A DNA stretch of 20,393 nucleotides, from positions 1 to 20,393 of the forward strand of contig NZ_LGDW01000050.1 of NCBI RefSeq assembly GCF_001280005.1, written 5' to 3'. A program made the position numbers and the translations under genes. Source of the DNA: Streptomyces sp. NRRL WC-3618 (lineage in GTDB: Bacteria; Actinomycetota; Actinomycetes; Streptomycetales; Streptomycetaceae). Position 1 is the first letter of the stretch, and every line of letters begins with the position of its first letter. Positions 1-7,490 of this stretch are shown here, piece by piece. The notes under the pieces are model-generated. The model ran no database searches. It was given only the letters and a program-made list of their open reading frames with translations, and was not told where the DNA came from.

Positions 1-92
1 CCCCTACCCGTCCCATCCCTGGGGCTACCGCCCCCGGCCCCCCGCGATCGGCCCCGAAGGGGCCTCGTCCTCAAACGCCGGACGGGCTGAGG
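1..92. repeat. Streptomyces-type extragenic repeat, copy 1
   Basis: This extragenic segment carries the motif CTCAAACGCCGGACGGGCTG at 70-89. It is preceded by a C/G-rich stretch with 'cccatcc', 'ggctaccgccccc' and 'ggggcctcgtc'. The same order of blocks recurs at about 17900-17995, so the two are copies of one roughly 90-nt element. A shorter degenerate copy of the tail, 'cctcgtcgtcaaacgccggg', lies at 164-183. From general knowledge, this motif is scattered between genes in Streptomyces chromosomes. No function is assigned here. The rest of 93-247 shows no convincing gene. Confidence 0.7.
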
Positions 93-247
93 GACCTGGG
101 CCGGGGCTGGATAGAGACGGCGCACGGGCGGGTGGGCCGGAAACACGACCCGGGCTGGAGGAGCCTCGTCGTCAAACGCCGGGTGGTGCGGATGCCTCGG
201 GCGAGACACCGGCACCCTCCCTCGGCGCGGGAAAACCCGCCCGCACC

Positions 248-253
248 TACCCT
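248..253 (+). promoter_or_regulatory. Candidate -10 box of a leaderless promoter
   Basis: TACCCT ends 6 nt before the ATG at 260, and no Shine-Dalgarno sequence precedes that ATG. This spacing would put the transcription start at or next to the A of the start codon. No good -35 box is visible. Confidence 0.35.
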
Positions 254-259
254 GCGTAC

Positions 260-1381
260 ATGACCCCTCTGCCGGACTGTTACTGCCCCGCGGACGGCAC
301 CCGCGTCCCCGCCGGCACCCTCGCCTGGTGCTGCCCCCTCTGTCGAGGCCCCCTGGACCTCGACTTCGCACCGACCCCGGCCCCCCTCAAGTCCCTCACC
401 GGCAGGGTCAACTCCCTCTGGCGCTACGCGGAAACGCTTCCCCTCGCCTCCCCCACGACCACCCTCGGAGAGGGCCGCACCCCCTTCGTCGAACTCCGTG
501 ACGGCATCTCGGCCAAGCTCGACTTCCTGATGCCGACCCTCTCCTTCAAGGACCGGGGCGCGGTCCTCCTGGCGGAGCTCGCTCTGCGGCTGGCCCCGGA
601 ACAGGTGATCGCCGACAGCAGCGGCAACGCGGGGACGGCGATCGCCGCGTACTGTGCCCGCGCCCGGCTGCCCTGCACGGTGTACGTCCCCGAGGGCACC
701 TCCGTGAAGAAGCTGGAGCAGATCCAGGCCCACGGCGCCCACGTGAACCTGGTCGAGGGGGACCGGGCGGCCACCGCGGCGGCGGCCCGCGAGGCGGCGG
801 ACGCCCCGGGCACCTTCTACGCCTCCCATGTCCACAACCCGTACTTCCTGCATGGCACGAAGACGTACGTGCACGAGCTGTGGGAGGACATGGGCGGCCT
901 TCTCCCGGACGTCATCGTCGTCCCGGTCGGCAACGGCACCCTGCTGCTGGGCGCCGCACTCGCCGTGGCCGAACTGCACTCGGCGGGCCTCATCGACCGG
1001 CGCCCCGCTCTGTACGCCGTACAGGCCGCCACGGTCGCCCCGCTGGCGCACGCCTGGGCGGAGGGCGCCGCCGACCTCACGAGGACGACTCCGCCCCCGG
1101 CGACGCCCACCCTCGCGGAGGGCATCGCGATCCCCGACCCGCCCCGGGCCCGCCAGATCCTGCGCGCGGTACGGGAGTCCGGCGGGACGTTTCTCACGGT
1201 GACGGAGGATCAGCTCCGACACGCGCAGCTGGACTTGGCGTCCCAGGGGCTGTACGTGGAGTCGACCGGAGTGGCCTGCTGGGCGGCCGTACGCGAGGGG
1301 GCGCTCGGGGCGCGCACGGCGGTGGTGCCGTTGTGCGGAGCGGGACTCAAGACGGGCCTGGCGCCGGCCTCACCGGCCTGA
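260..1381 (+). CDS. Threonine synthase-like PLP-dependent enzyme
   Basis: This 373-residue protein is a fold-type II PLP enzyme. The motif LSFKDRGA carries K97, the expected Schiff-base lysine. SSGNAGTA near residues 120-127 and VPVGNGT near 220 fit the substrate- and phosphate-binding loops. The N-terminus carries a short cysteine cluster (C7, C9, C24, C25, C28) resembling the zinc-ribbon start of many threonine-synthase-like proteins. The family converts O-phosphohomoserine to threonine, but related enzymes act on other beta/gamma-substituted amino acids. No thrA or thrB neighbour is present, so the substrate is not settled and no symbol is given. The ATG at 260 is supported by a possible leaderless -10 box. 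The gene converges on the SDR gene at 1402 with only 20 bp between the stops. Confidence 0.85.
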   Translation: MTPLPDCYCPADGTRVPAGTLAWCCPLCRGPLDLDFAPTPAPLKSLTGRVNSLWRYAETLPLASPTTTLGEGRTPFVELRDGISAKLDFLMPTLSFKDRGAVLLAELALRLAPEQVIADSSGNAGTAIAAYCARARLPCTVYVPEGTSVKKLEQIQAHGAHVNLVEGDRAATAAAAREAADAPGTFYASHVHNPYFLHGTKTYVHELWEDMGGLLPDVIVVPVGNGTLLLGAALAVAELHSAGLIDRRPALYAVQAATVAPLAHAWAEGAADLTRTTPPPATPTLAEGIAIPDPPRARQILRAVRESGGTFLTVTEDQLRHAQLDLASQGLYVESTGVACWAAVREGALGARTAVVPLCGAGLKTGLAPASPA

Positions 1382-1401
1382 GACTCCGCTCCGCCGAAGC
1401 G

Positions 1402-2244
1402 TCACGCGTCGTCGAATCCCGTCGCCCTCGCGCGCTTCTCCCAGCCGGCGACGTCACCCCGTACCTGATCGAGATGGCCTAGTACGCCGGTGACCGCGTC
1501 GTCGCCGAGGGGCAGGCGCAGCGGGGTGTGCCCGGCGTCGGCGTCCAGGGCGGCGAGGATCAGGGCCGCGGCCTTCGCCGGGTCGCCGGCCTGGGAGCCG
1601 TCGCCCTCCGCGATCATCCGGCGCGTCTCGCCGACCGTACGGGTGTAGACGCCGAGGTCCCGGCTGTGGCCCGCCCGGCCGCCGTCGAACAACTCGGTCC
1701 TGAAGGCTCCCGGTTCGACGATCAGCACCTTGATCCCGAACTGCCGGACCTCCGCCGCGAGCGCCTCGGACATCCCCTCCAACGCGAACTTGGTCGCGCT
1801 GTACGCCCCGAAGCCCGGGGCGGAGAGCTGTCCGCCCACGCTGCTCATCTGCACGATCGCGCCCGAGCCCCGTTGCCGCATGTGCGGCAGCACGGCGCGT
1901 ACGAGGGCGGCGGGCCCGAACACATGCAGATCGAACAGGGCACGGAGCTCGGCGTCGGTGGTCTCCTCGACCGCGCCCACATGGGTACGTCCCGCGTTAT
2001 TGACGAGCACATCGATCCGCCCGTGCCACGCGAGGACATCCTGTACGGCGGTGTCCACCGCGGCCAGGTCGGTGACGTCCATGCGCAGCGCCTGGACCTG
2101 TTTGGGATGGGCGGCCACGAAGCCGTCCAACGCCCCCGTACGCCGTGCGGCACCGATGACCACGTCACCGGCGGCGACCGCCGCCTCGGCGACGGCCCGT
2201 CCGAAACCGCTGCTCGCGCCGGTGATGAACCAGACCCTGCTCAT
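1402..2244 (-). CDS. SDR family oxidoreductase
   Basis: This 280-residue classical short-chain dehydrogenase/reductase is a cytosolic NAD(P)H-dependent oxidoreductase of unknown substrate. The cofactor motif TGASSGFG is at residues 8-15 and NNAG at 82-85. The catalytic serine is S134 or S135, followed by Y148-x-x-x-K152 in YSATK. The Rossmann fold and active-site tetrad therefore look intact. The residues after VGAARR favour NADP(H), which is an inference. The start ATG at 2244 is preceded by a strong Shine-Dalgarno sequence, GGGAGGG at 2252-2258. A 9-nt tandem direct repeat lies just upstream of that. The gene stands alone on this strand, 172 bp downstream of the stop of the 152-residue protein gene. 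Confidence 0.9.
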   Translation of the reverse strand: MSRVWFITGASSGFGRAVAEAAVAAGDVVIGAARRTGALDGFVAAHPKQVQALRMDVTDLAAVDTAVQDVLAWHGRIDVLVNNAGRTHVGAVEETTDAELRALFDLHVFGPAALVRAVLPHMRQRGSGAIVQMSSVGGQLSAPGFGAYSATKFALEGMSEALAAEVRQFGIKVLIVEPGAFRTELFDGGRAGHSRDLGVYTRTVGETRRMIAEGDGSQAGDPAKAAALILAALDADAGHTPLRLPLGDDAVTGVLGHLDQVRGDVAGWEKRARATGFDDA

Positions 2245-2258
2245 GAGTCAGCCCTCCC

Positions 2259-2275
2259 GTAGACCATGTAGACCA
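2259..2275 (-). promoter_or_regulatory. Tandem direct repeat upstream of the SDR gene
   Basis: GTAGACCA occurs at 2259-2266 and again at 2268-2275 on the plus strand (TGGTCTAC twice on the coding strand). It lies immediately upstream of the Shine-Dalgarno sequence. It could be a regulator half-site pair or part of the -10 region. No regulator gene is adjacent. Confidence 0.3.
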
Positions 2276-2416
2276 CTGTCCGCTTACGCGCCAACCCGAT
2301 CAGTTGCTCTGTCGTTCGGGCAGCAGCCTAGACGGGCAGCGGCTTCCGCAGGTGGCACACGCTTCCGCAGGGCCGAAACGGAACCACGACGTACCCGACG
2401 GAGTGGGCCCGACTCG

Positions 2417-2875
2417 TCACACGCTGGAAAGGATCTGCGGGGACAGGGTCTTGATCATGGTGTTGGTCCAGCGCATCTGCCGCAGGGTCCGGGGATGGCA
2501 CGCCGAGGCCAGGGTGAGCAGTTCGTCGTCGTCGGTGGCCTGGGCCACCTGGGCGAGCATCTCCCAGAGCAGGGAGTTCTCCGTGGCGGCCAGGTGCAGT
2601 TCCCGCAGGTCGCGCAGGAGCAGCAGTCCCGGCTCGGGGCGGCGCTCCGTCAGCCGAGCGGGCGGGTCGTCGGGGCCCGGGGCGAGGTCGGCGTCGCGTT
2701 CCCGGGCGGTTTCCGCCAGGCGCTCCGCGTGTTCCCGGGACCATCGGGCTAGGTCGGTGGCGACGTGGTGGACCTCGTGCTCCTCGCGGTGGCGTTCGGC
2801 CATCGTCGTCAGGCGGTCGGCGAGGTGCTCCTCGCCCTGGTGAAGAGCGCGCAGGGTGAGGCCGACGCCGTTCAT
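2417..2875 (-). CDS. Helical H/E-rich protein coupled to the molybdoenzyme
   Basis: This 152-residue protein has no confidently recognised family. It is rich in Glu, His, Arg and Leu and looks almost wholly alpha-helical. Segments such as LHQGEEHLADRL, HREEHEVHHVATDLARW and LLLLRDLRELHLAATEN have repeated E/H spacing like ferritin-like or hemerythrin-like four-helix bundles. That resemblance is an inference from composition and is not a domain match. It has no signal peptide or membrane segment. Its ATG at 2875 overlaps the TGA of the upstream molybdopterin oxidoreductase as ATGA (2872-2875), which implies translational coupling and related function. The same frame stays open far upstream to 4189, but that part is antisense-like shadow inside the molybdoenzyme gene, so the ATG at 2875 is chosen. 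It could be an accessory, metal- or chaperone-like partner of the oxidoreductase. Confidence 0.75.
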   Translation of the reverse strand: MNGVGLTLRALHQGEEHLADRLTTMAERHREEHEVHHVATDLARWSREHAERLAETARERDADLAPGPDDPPARLTERRPEPGLLLLRDLRELHLAATENSLLWEMLAQVAQATDDDELLTLASACHPRTLRQMRWTNTMIKTLSPQILSSV

Positions 2876-5334
2876 TCGGTCGCCTCCGTGACAAGGGCCT
2901 CCCGGCCGCCCGTGGTGGCCGGAACGGAGTCGGTGCGGGCGGGGGCCGACGCGGTGGTGGTCGGGGCGGGGGCGCGGTGGCCGTCCGCGCGTGCGGCGAG
3001 GTGGAGGGCGGCGGCGCCCGTCTTGAACAGAGGCTGCTTGGAGACCGGGTCCCAGTCGGTGATGGTCGCCTCGTTCGCCGCCCGCCCGGGTGTGGCATCG
3101 TCGGGGCCGCTTCCGGCCCTGGTGTCCCAGTAGCCGTAGTGGAAGGGGAGGAACAGCAGACCGGCGCGGATGTCGGTGACGCGCAGTCGCGCGCGTACGG
3201 AGCCGCGCGGGGTGGTGACGTCGACCAGGTCGCCTTCGTGCAGGCCGAGCCCGGCCGCGTCGGTCACGGATGCCTCGACCCACACATCGGGGGCGGCGGC
3301 GTTGAGCTGGGGCGTGCGCCCGGTCTTCGTACGGGTGTGGAAGTGGTAGAGGGTACGGCCTGTGACCAGCTGGAACGGGTACTCGTCGGCGGGCTCCTCG
3401 TGCGGCGGCAGGTATGCGGCGGCCTTGAGCACGGCCCGGCCTTCGGGGTTGAGGGCGCGGTAGTCGACGGCTTCGTCCGAGGCTCCGGTGGCCAGGTCCT
3501 TGCCGTACGACTCGCAGAGGTCGGGGTGGGCCCAGTCGACTCCGTCGGTGTAGAGGCGTGGGGTGCCGTCGGGGGCCTGCTCGTCGCAGGGCCACTGGAT
3601 GCCGCTTCCGCCGCGCAGCTTGTCGTAGGTCAGCCCGGTGTAGTCGCAGGGGCGCCCGGCGCTGCACCGTTTCCACGCCTCGAAGGCGGACTCCGGGTCG
3701 TGCCAGGTGATGAGGGGGCCGTCGTCCTTGTCGCGGAAGTCCATCCGGGTCGCGTAGTCGAGGAGGATGTCCAGGTCGGGCCTGGCTTCGCCGGGTGGGT
3801 CCACCGCCTTGTCGGACAGGTGGACCGTGCGGTCGGCGTTGGTGAACGTCCCCGTCTTCTCGCCCCAGGTGGCGGCGGGCAGGACCACGTCGGCGAGCTG
3901 GGCGGTCTCGGTGCGGAACAGGTCCTGGACGACGACGAAGAGCCGCTCCTGTTCGAGGATCGACCGGATGCGGGACAGCTCCGGCAGGGACACCGCCGGG
4001 TTGGTGCCGCTGATCCAGAGCATGCGGATCGAGCCCTGCTCGGCGTAGCGGAACATCTGCATCGCGTGAGTGGGGGGCGCGTAGTGCGGGATGGTTTTCG
4101 GGTCCACGTTCCACACCCGGGCCAGGTCGGTGACGTGGTCGTCGTTCTGCCAGTTCCGGAATCCGGGCAGGTCTCCGTTCGCACCGCACTCACGGGTGTT
4201 CTGGGCGGTGGGCTGCCCGTTCATCTGCAGCACGCCGGCGCCCGGCCGTCCGAGCATGCCGCGGATCAGGTGCAGGTTGTTGATCTGTACGGCCGCGGCC
4301 GTGGCCTGGTGCGACTGGTAGACGCCTTGCAGCACCGTCGACAGGAGCCGGTCGGCGCTGCCGAGGAGCTCCGCGGCCTCTGTGATCCGGGCGGCGGGCA
4401 GGTCGCAGATCCCGGCAGCCCACGCGGGGGTGCACTTCTGCACCTGGGAGGCCAGTTCCTCGTAGCCGACCGTGTGCGCCTCGATGTAGTCGTGGTCGAC
4501 GCGGTCCGTACGGATGATCTCGTGCAGGAGGGCGTTGAGCAGGGCCACGTTCGTGCCACCGCGCGGCGCGAGGTGCACGGTCGCCCGCCGGGCCACCGGC
4601 GTGGGGCGCGGGTCGACGCACAGCAGACGCAAGTCGGTCGAGTCGCCGCCCTCCAGCCTGTCCAGGACGCGCATCCACTGCACGGGCTGCGTCTCGGCGA
4701 TGTTGTGCCCGAACAGCGCGATCACGTCGGCGTCGTCGATGTCGTCGAAGCTGCCCGGCTGTCCGTCACAGCCGAAGGACTCCTTCAGCGCCTCGGCGGC
4801 GGTGGCCGTGCACAGCCGGGTGTTGCCGTCGAGGTGGTTGGTGCCGATCCCGGCCCGGGCCAGCACCGCGAGCGTGTAGTACTCCTCCAGGAACAGCTGC
4901 CCGCTGGTGTAGAACCCGATGGATCCCGGGCCCCGTTCCCGCAGCAGATCCCGCGAGCGGGTGACGATCCGCTCCATCGCGGTGTCCCAGTCGCATTCCA
5001 CGAGCCGTCCGTCCTGGCGGATGAGGGGCCTGGTCAGACGGTCCGGGGAGGCGTTGGCCTGCCAGGCGAAGAGGTCCTTGGGTCCCAGCCGGCCGCGGTT
5101 GACGCGGTCCTGCGCACGGCCTCGGACGCCCACCATCCTTCCGTCGACCACCGCGATGTCCATCGCGTCGCCGTCGGAGTGGAGGAGCGAGGCGGTCTGC
5201 ACCCACCGCTGCACGAGCCCCGGATCGACGCCCGCCTCAAGGTACGTGTCCACACGCACGGGCCACGGCTCGTGCCTGCCGTACGGGGTACGGCTGCCCC
5301 AGGGCCGCGCGATCCGGTCGACTGAAACGTCCAT
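2872..5334 (-). CDS. Molybdopterin oxidoreductase lacking Fe-S cysteines
   Basis: This 820-residue protein is a large catalytic subunit of the DMSO-reductase/formate dehydrogenase/nitrate reductase superfamily. NTRLCTATA around C175 supplies the likely molybdenum-ligand cysteine. FGHNIAETQP, TNPAVSLPEL, LADVVLPAATWGEKTGTFTN and a C-terminal molybdopterin dinucleotide-binding region (YPFQLVTGRTLYHFHTRT, near residues 690-710) are typical of the family. The first cysteine is C114, so the usual N-terminal CxxCxxxC [4Fe-4S] motif is absent. There is no twin-arginine signal, so it is probably cytoplasmic. The substrate is unknown; nitrate or formate are guesses from the family. The last 45 or so residues are Ala/Pro/Thr-rich. 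The ATG at 5334 follows a GAGGGA sequence, and the frame open further upstream crosses the DUF5133-like gene. It lies 23 bp after that gene and overlaps the next by 4 bp. Confidence 0.9.
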   Translation of the reverse strand: MDVSVDRIARPWGSRTPYGRHEPWPVRVDTYLEAGVDPGLVQRWVQTASLLHSDGDAMDIAVVDGRMVGVRGRAQDRVNRGRLGPKDLFAWQANASPDRLTRPLIRQDGRLVECDWDTAMERIVTRSRDLLRERGPGSIGFYTSGQLFLEEYYTLAVLARAGIGTNHLDGNTRLCTATAAEALKESFGCDGQPGSFDDIDDADVIALFGHNIAETQPVQWMRVLDRLEGGDSTDLRLLCVDPRPTPVARRATVHLAPRGGTNVALLNALLHEIIRTDRVDHDYIEAHTVGYEELASQVQKCTPAWAAGICDLPAARITEAAELLGSADRLLSTVLQGVYQSHQATAAAVQINNLHLIRGMLGRPGAGVLQMNGQPTAQNTRECGANGDLPGFRNWQNDDHVTDLARVWNVDPKTIPHYAPPTHAMQMFRYAEQGSIRMLWISGTNPAVSLPELSRIRSILEQERLFVVVQDLFRTETAQLADVVLPAATWGEKTGTFTNADRTVHLSDKAVDPPGEARPDLDILLDYATRMDFRDKDDGPLITWHDPESAFEAWKRCSAGRPCDYTGLTYDKLRGGSGIQWPCDEQAPDGTPRLYTDGVDWAHPDLCESYGKDLATGASDEAVDYRALNPEGRAVLKAAAYLPPHEEPADEYPFQLVTGRTLYHFHTRTKTGRTPQLNAAAPDVWVEASVTDAAGLGLHEGDLVDVTTPRGSVRARLRVTDIRAGLLFLPFHYGYWDTRAGSGPDDATPGRAANEATITDWDPVSKQPLFKTGAAALHLAARADGHRAPAPTTTASAPARTDSVPATTGGREALVTEATE

Positions 5335-5357
5335 GTCCGCTGTCCCTCGCGGCGCCG

Positions 5358-5609
5358 TCAGAGGTCGGCTTTGACGGGGCCGGCCTTGACGGCGTCGGCG
5401 TCGGTCTTCGATCCGGCGCCCAGGACCCGGTGGCGGGCGGCTGTCAGCGCGGAGGTGATGTCTCTGGTGCCGGTGGCGACGCACAGGGTGTAGGAGACGT
5501 CGTTCAGGCGCTGGAGTGTCTGGGCGTTGTTCTGCTCGTCGTGGCGGGCGCGCAGGATCTCGTACCGCTCGAGCAGGTCGGCGAGGACGGCGGGGTGGGC
5601 CATCAGCAT
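5358..5609 (-). CDS. DUF5133-like small protein
   Basis: This 83-residue protein begins MLMAHPAVLADLLERYEILR and contains LNDVSYTLCVATGTRD. That pattern matches my recollection of the Streptomyces DUF5133 family in length and motifs. The function is unknown. The N-terminal half is helical and rich in charged residues, and no membrane segment or signal is seen. The ATG at 5609 is preferred over the ATG two codons later because GGGAG lies about 8 nt before it. It is the first gene of the apparent unit with the molybdopterin oxidoreductase, which starts 23 bp downstream. Its leader contains three tandem 10-bp repeats and an inverted repeat that includes the ribosome binding site, so translational control is likely. 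Confidence 0.75.
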   Translation of the reverse strand: MLMAHPAVLADLLERYEILRARHDEQNNAQTLQRLNDVSYTLCVATGTRDITSALTAARHRVLGAGSKTDADAVKAGPVKADL

Positions 5610-5611
5610 GA

Positions 5612-5673
5612 GAGCTCTCCCTTGAGGAAACCTGAGGAAATCCGAAGAAACGGAGGTTGCGGCGGGAGAGCTC
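5612..5673 (-). promoter_or_regulatory. Leader inverted repeat covering the RBS
   Basis: GAGCTCTCCC at 5612-5621 is the exact reverse complement of GGGAGAGCTC at 5664-5673. In the minus-strand transcript the 3' arm contains the GGGAG Shine-Dalgarno sequence of the DUF5133-like gene. Folding would therefore hide the ribosome binding site. The 42-nt loop holds the tandem repeats at 5621-5650. A competing local palindrome, GAGAGCTCTC at 5610-5619, shares one arm and could form an alternative structure. Confidence 0.45.
5621..5650 (-). repeat. Three tandem 10-bp repeats in the leader
   Basis: The plus strand reads cttgaggaaa, cctgaggaaa, tccgaagaaa in exact 10-bp register. On the transcript this is TTTCTTCGGA, TTTCCTCAGG, TTTCCTCAAG. 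The unit lies within the loop of the inverted repeat and directly before the Shine-Dalgarno sequence. A 10-bp period is about one helical turn, which would suit repeated protein binding on one DNA face. It could equally act in the RNA. The remaining divergent spacer, to 5957, shows no further gene. Confidence 0.5.
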
Positions 5674-5957
5674 CGGGCGGCACGCACCCGATGTCGGCCG
5701 GTCGCCGGCCTCCCGCTGCGGGCCTGTGATCCCAAGCACCTGCGCACCAGGTGCCCCTCTCTCCCCGCCTCAAACGGGCCCTCGCCCCACCATGCGCTCT
5801 CACCACGCACACGCGTACGAACCCTGTCGCCCTGTCGGGAACCCGGTGACGAACGGTCCGTGTGGATCACGCCGTCGGGGGCACTCCGGGGAGTGGCCCG
5901 CCCCCTCGGAAGGGGGTGCCCGCCCTCCCGTCCGCCCACGACCGAGGAGCAGTTCCC

Positions 5958-6830
5958 GTGCCCGAGAACCCCACCGACAAGCATCCCCGCCCCGACTTCC
6001 CGCAGCAGGACCAGCAGCACCCCGGCTGGACCGGCCCGATGGACCCGCCACCGGACCACGGCGAGGACTCCTACGAAGGCAGCGGCCTCCTGCGCGACCG
6101 TAAGGCGGTGGTGACCGGCGGCGACTCCGGTATCGGCCGCGCCGTGGCCCTCGCCTACGCCCGCGAGGGCGCCGACGTCCTGTTCACCCACCTGCCGGAG
6201 GAGGACCAGGAGGCCGCCGAGACCACACGCCTCATCGAGGAGGCGGGCCGCAAGGCCGTCGCAGTGGTCTGCGACATCCGCGAGGAGGAGCAGTGCCGCC
6301 GGCTGGTGGAGCATGCCGTCGACGAGTTCGGCCGGATCGACATCCTCGTCAACAACGCTGCCTACCAGATGTCCCAGCCGGACGGCATCGAAGCGATCTC
6401 CACGGAGCAATTCGACCGTGTGGTGCGCACGAACCTGTACGGCATGTTCTGGCTCTGCAAGCTGGCCCTGCCGCACATCCCGGCCGGGGGTTCCGTCATC
6501 AACACCACGTCCGTGCAGGCGTACAAGCCGAGTCCGCATCTGCTCGACTACGCGATGACGAAGGGTGCCATCGTGACCTTCACGCAGGGCCTCGCGCAGA
6601 TGGTGGCCGCCGACGGCGTGCGCGTCAACGCCGTGGCACCCGGCCCCGTATGGACACCCCTGATCCCGGCGACGCTCCCGGACACGGCCGAGTTCGGCAA
6701 ACAGTCACCCCTCGGGCGGCCCGCCCAACCGGCGGAGATCGCACCGGCGTTCGTCTTCCTCGCCTCGCCGCAGGCGAGTTTCGTCACCGCGGAGATCCTG
6801 AACGCGACGGGCGGCACTCCTCTCCCGTGA
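5958..6830 (+). CDS. SDR oxidoreductase, general-stress type
   Basis: This is a 290-residue short-chain dehydrogenase/reductase of the branch that includes Bacillus general stress protein 39 and E. coli YghA. Features of that branch seen here are a Pro/Asp/Gln-rich N-terminal extension (residues 1-45), TGGDSGIG at 53-60, NNAAYQ at 132-137, S185 with Y198-x-x-x-K202, and a PLGRPAQPAEIAPAFVFLAS tail. The active site is intact, the cofactor is NAD(P)H, and the substrate is unknown. The GTG at 5958 is chosen because GAGGAG lies 8 nt upstream. The frame extends back to 5862, but those residues are of low quality and lack a Shine-Dalgarno sequence. The gene is divergent from the DUF5133 unit and is followed 83 bp later by a same-strand gene. 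A stress-related role is inferred from the family. Confidence 0.9.
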   Translation: MPENPTDKHPRPDFPQQDQQHPGWTGPMDPPPDHGEDSYEGSGLLRDRKAVVTGGDSGIGRAVALAYAREGADVLFTHLPEEDQEAAETTRLIEEAGRKAVAVVCDIREEEQCRRLVEHAVDEFGRIDILVNNAAYQMSQPDGIEAISTEQFDRVVRTNLYGMFWLCKLALPHIPAGGSVINTTSVQAYKPSPHLLDYAMTKGAIVTFTQGLAQMVAADGVRVNAVAPGPVWTPLIPATLPDTAEFGKQSPLGRPAQPAEIAPAFVFLASPQASFVTAEILNATGGTPLP

Positions 6831-6857
6831 GGCCCCGCCTGGTCTCCGGGCCTCCCG

Positions 6858-6863
6858 GGGTAC
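6858..6863 (+). promoter_or_regulatory. Possible stress-sigma -10 box
   Basis: GGGTAC matches the -10 of Streptomyces sigma-B-like promoters (GNNT, 14-16 nt, GGGTAY). A GCCT at 6837-6840 gives a 17-nt spacer, slightly too long. It would start transcription about 45 nt before the GTG at 6914. It is weak on its own but fits a stress-type SDR upstream. Confidence 0.25.
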
Positions 6864-6913
6864 TCGGAGCCCATCTGTCCGAATAGATGGATATCCCGAA
6901 AGGAAGTGGTCTC

Positions 6914-7465
6914 GTGCACGACCGCCGCCCGAACCAAACCGACGCCGACCTGCTCGGCATCTACCTCAACGACCATCTCGCCGGTGCCACCCTCGGTACG
7001 GACCGGGCCCGGTCCCTCGCCGAGTCCGAGGCCGAGCGGGATCCGGCGCTCTCCGACGCCGTGGGGCCGATCGCCGACGAGATCGCCGAGGACCGCGCCG
7101 ACCTGCTGCACATCATGCGGTCGCTCGACGTCCCCGTACGCCACTACAAGATCGTCGCGGGCCGGCTGGCCGAGCGAGTGGGCCGCCTCAAGGCCAACGG
7201 CCGGGTCGTACGCCGGTCTCCGCTCGCTCCCATGCTGGAGCTGGAGCTGCTGCGGCTGGGCGTGGAGGGAAAGGCCGCCGCCTGGCGGACGCTGCGCCGG
7301 CTGGCCGACGCCGACGACCGCCTCGACCCCGGACGCCTCGACAGCCTCCTCGAACGCGCCGAACGGCAACTGGAAACGCTGGAAGCCCTGCGCCTGCGCC
7401 AGGTCGCCGAGACCTTCCAGCCCTGGAGCGAGGCCATGGCCGCGTCCCAGGGGTCGCGCGTCTGA
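6914..7465 (+). CDS. Helical protein of unknown function
   Basis: This 183-residue protein starts M(V)HDRRPNQTDADLLGIYLN and is almost entirely amphipathic helix. Conserved-looking stretches include DLLGIYLNDHLAGATLG, EIAEDRADLLHIMRSL and LAPMLELELLRLGVEGKAAAWRTL. I recall similar uncharacterised actinobacterial proteins beginning with an LNDHLAGA-type motif. A ferritin-like helical bundle is possible but not shown. It has no signal or membrane segment. The GTG at 6914 is chosen because AAAGGAAG lies about 8 nt upstream, while the in-frame ATG at 6887 has no Shine-Dalgarno sequence. It follows the stress-type SDR by 83 bp on the same strand and converges on the secreted hydrolase gene with 25 bp between the stops. 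Confidence 0.75.
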   Translation: MHDRRPNQTDADLLGIYLNDHLAGATLGTDRARSLAESEAERDPALSDAVGPIADEIAEDRADLLHIMRSLDVPVRHYKIVAGRLAERVGRLKANGRVVRRSPLAPMLELELLRLGVEGKAAAWRTLRRLADADDRLDPGRLDSLLERAERQLETLEALRLRQVAETFQPWSEAMAASQGSRV

Positions 7466-7490
7466 GGGCCCGCCCTGTCGAGGGTCCTCG

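Noticed and set aside
71..1222. A 383-codon minus-strand open frame
   Set aside because: It is antisense to the PLP enzyme and shows no motifs.
2977..5325. A 782-codon plus-strand open frame opposite the molybdenum enzyme
   Set aside because: It is a GC-rich antisense shadow: Val/Gly/Arg-rich with no motifs, while the minus strand encodes a clear molybdopterin oxidoreductase.
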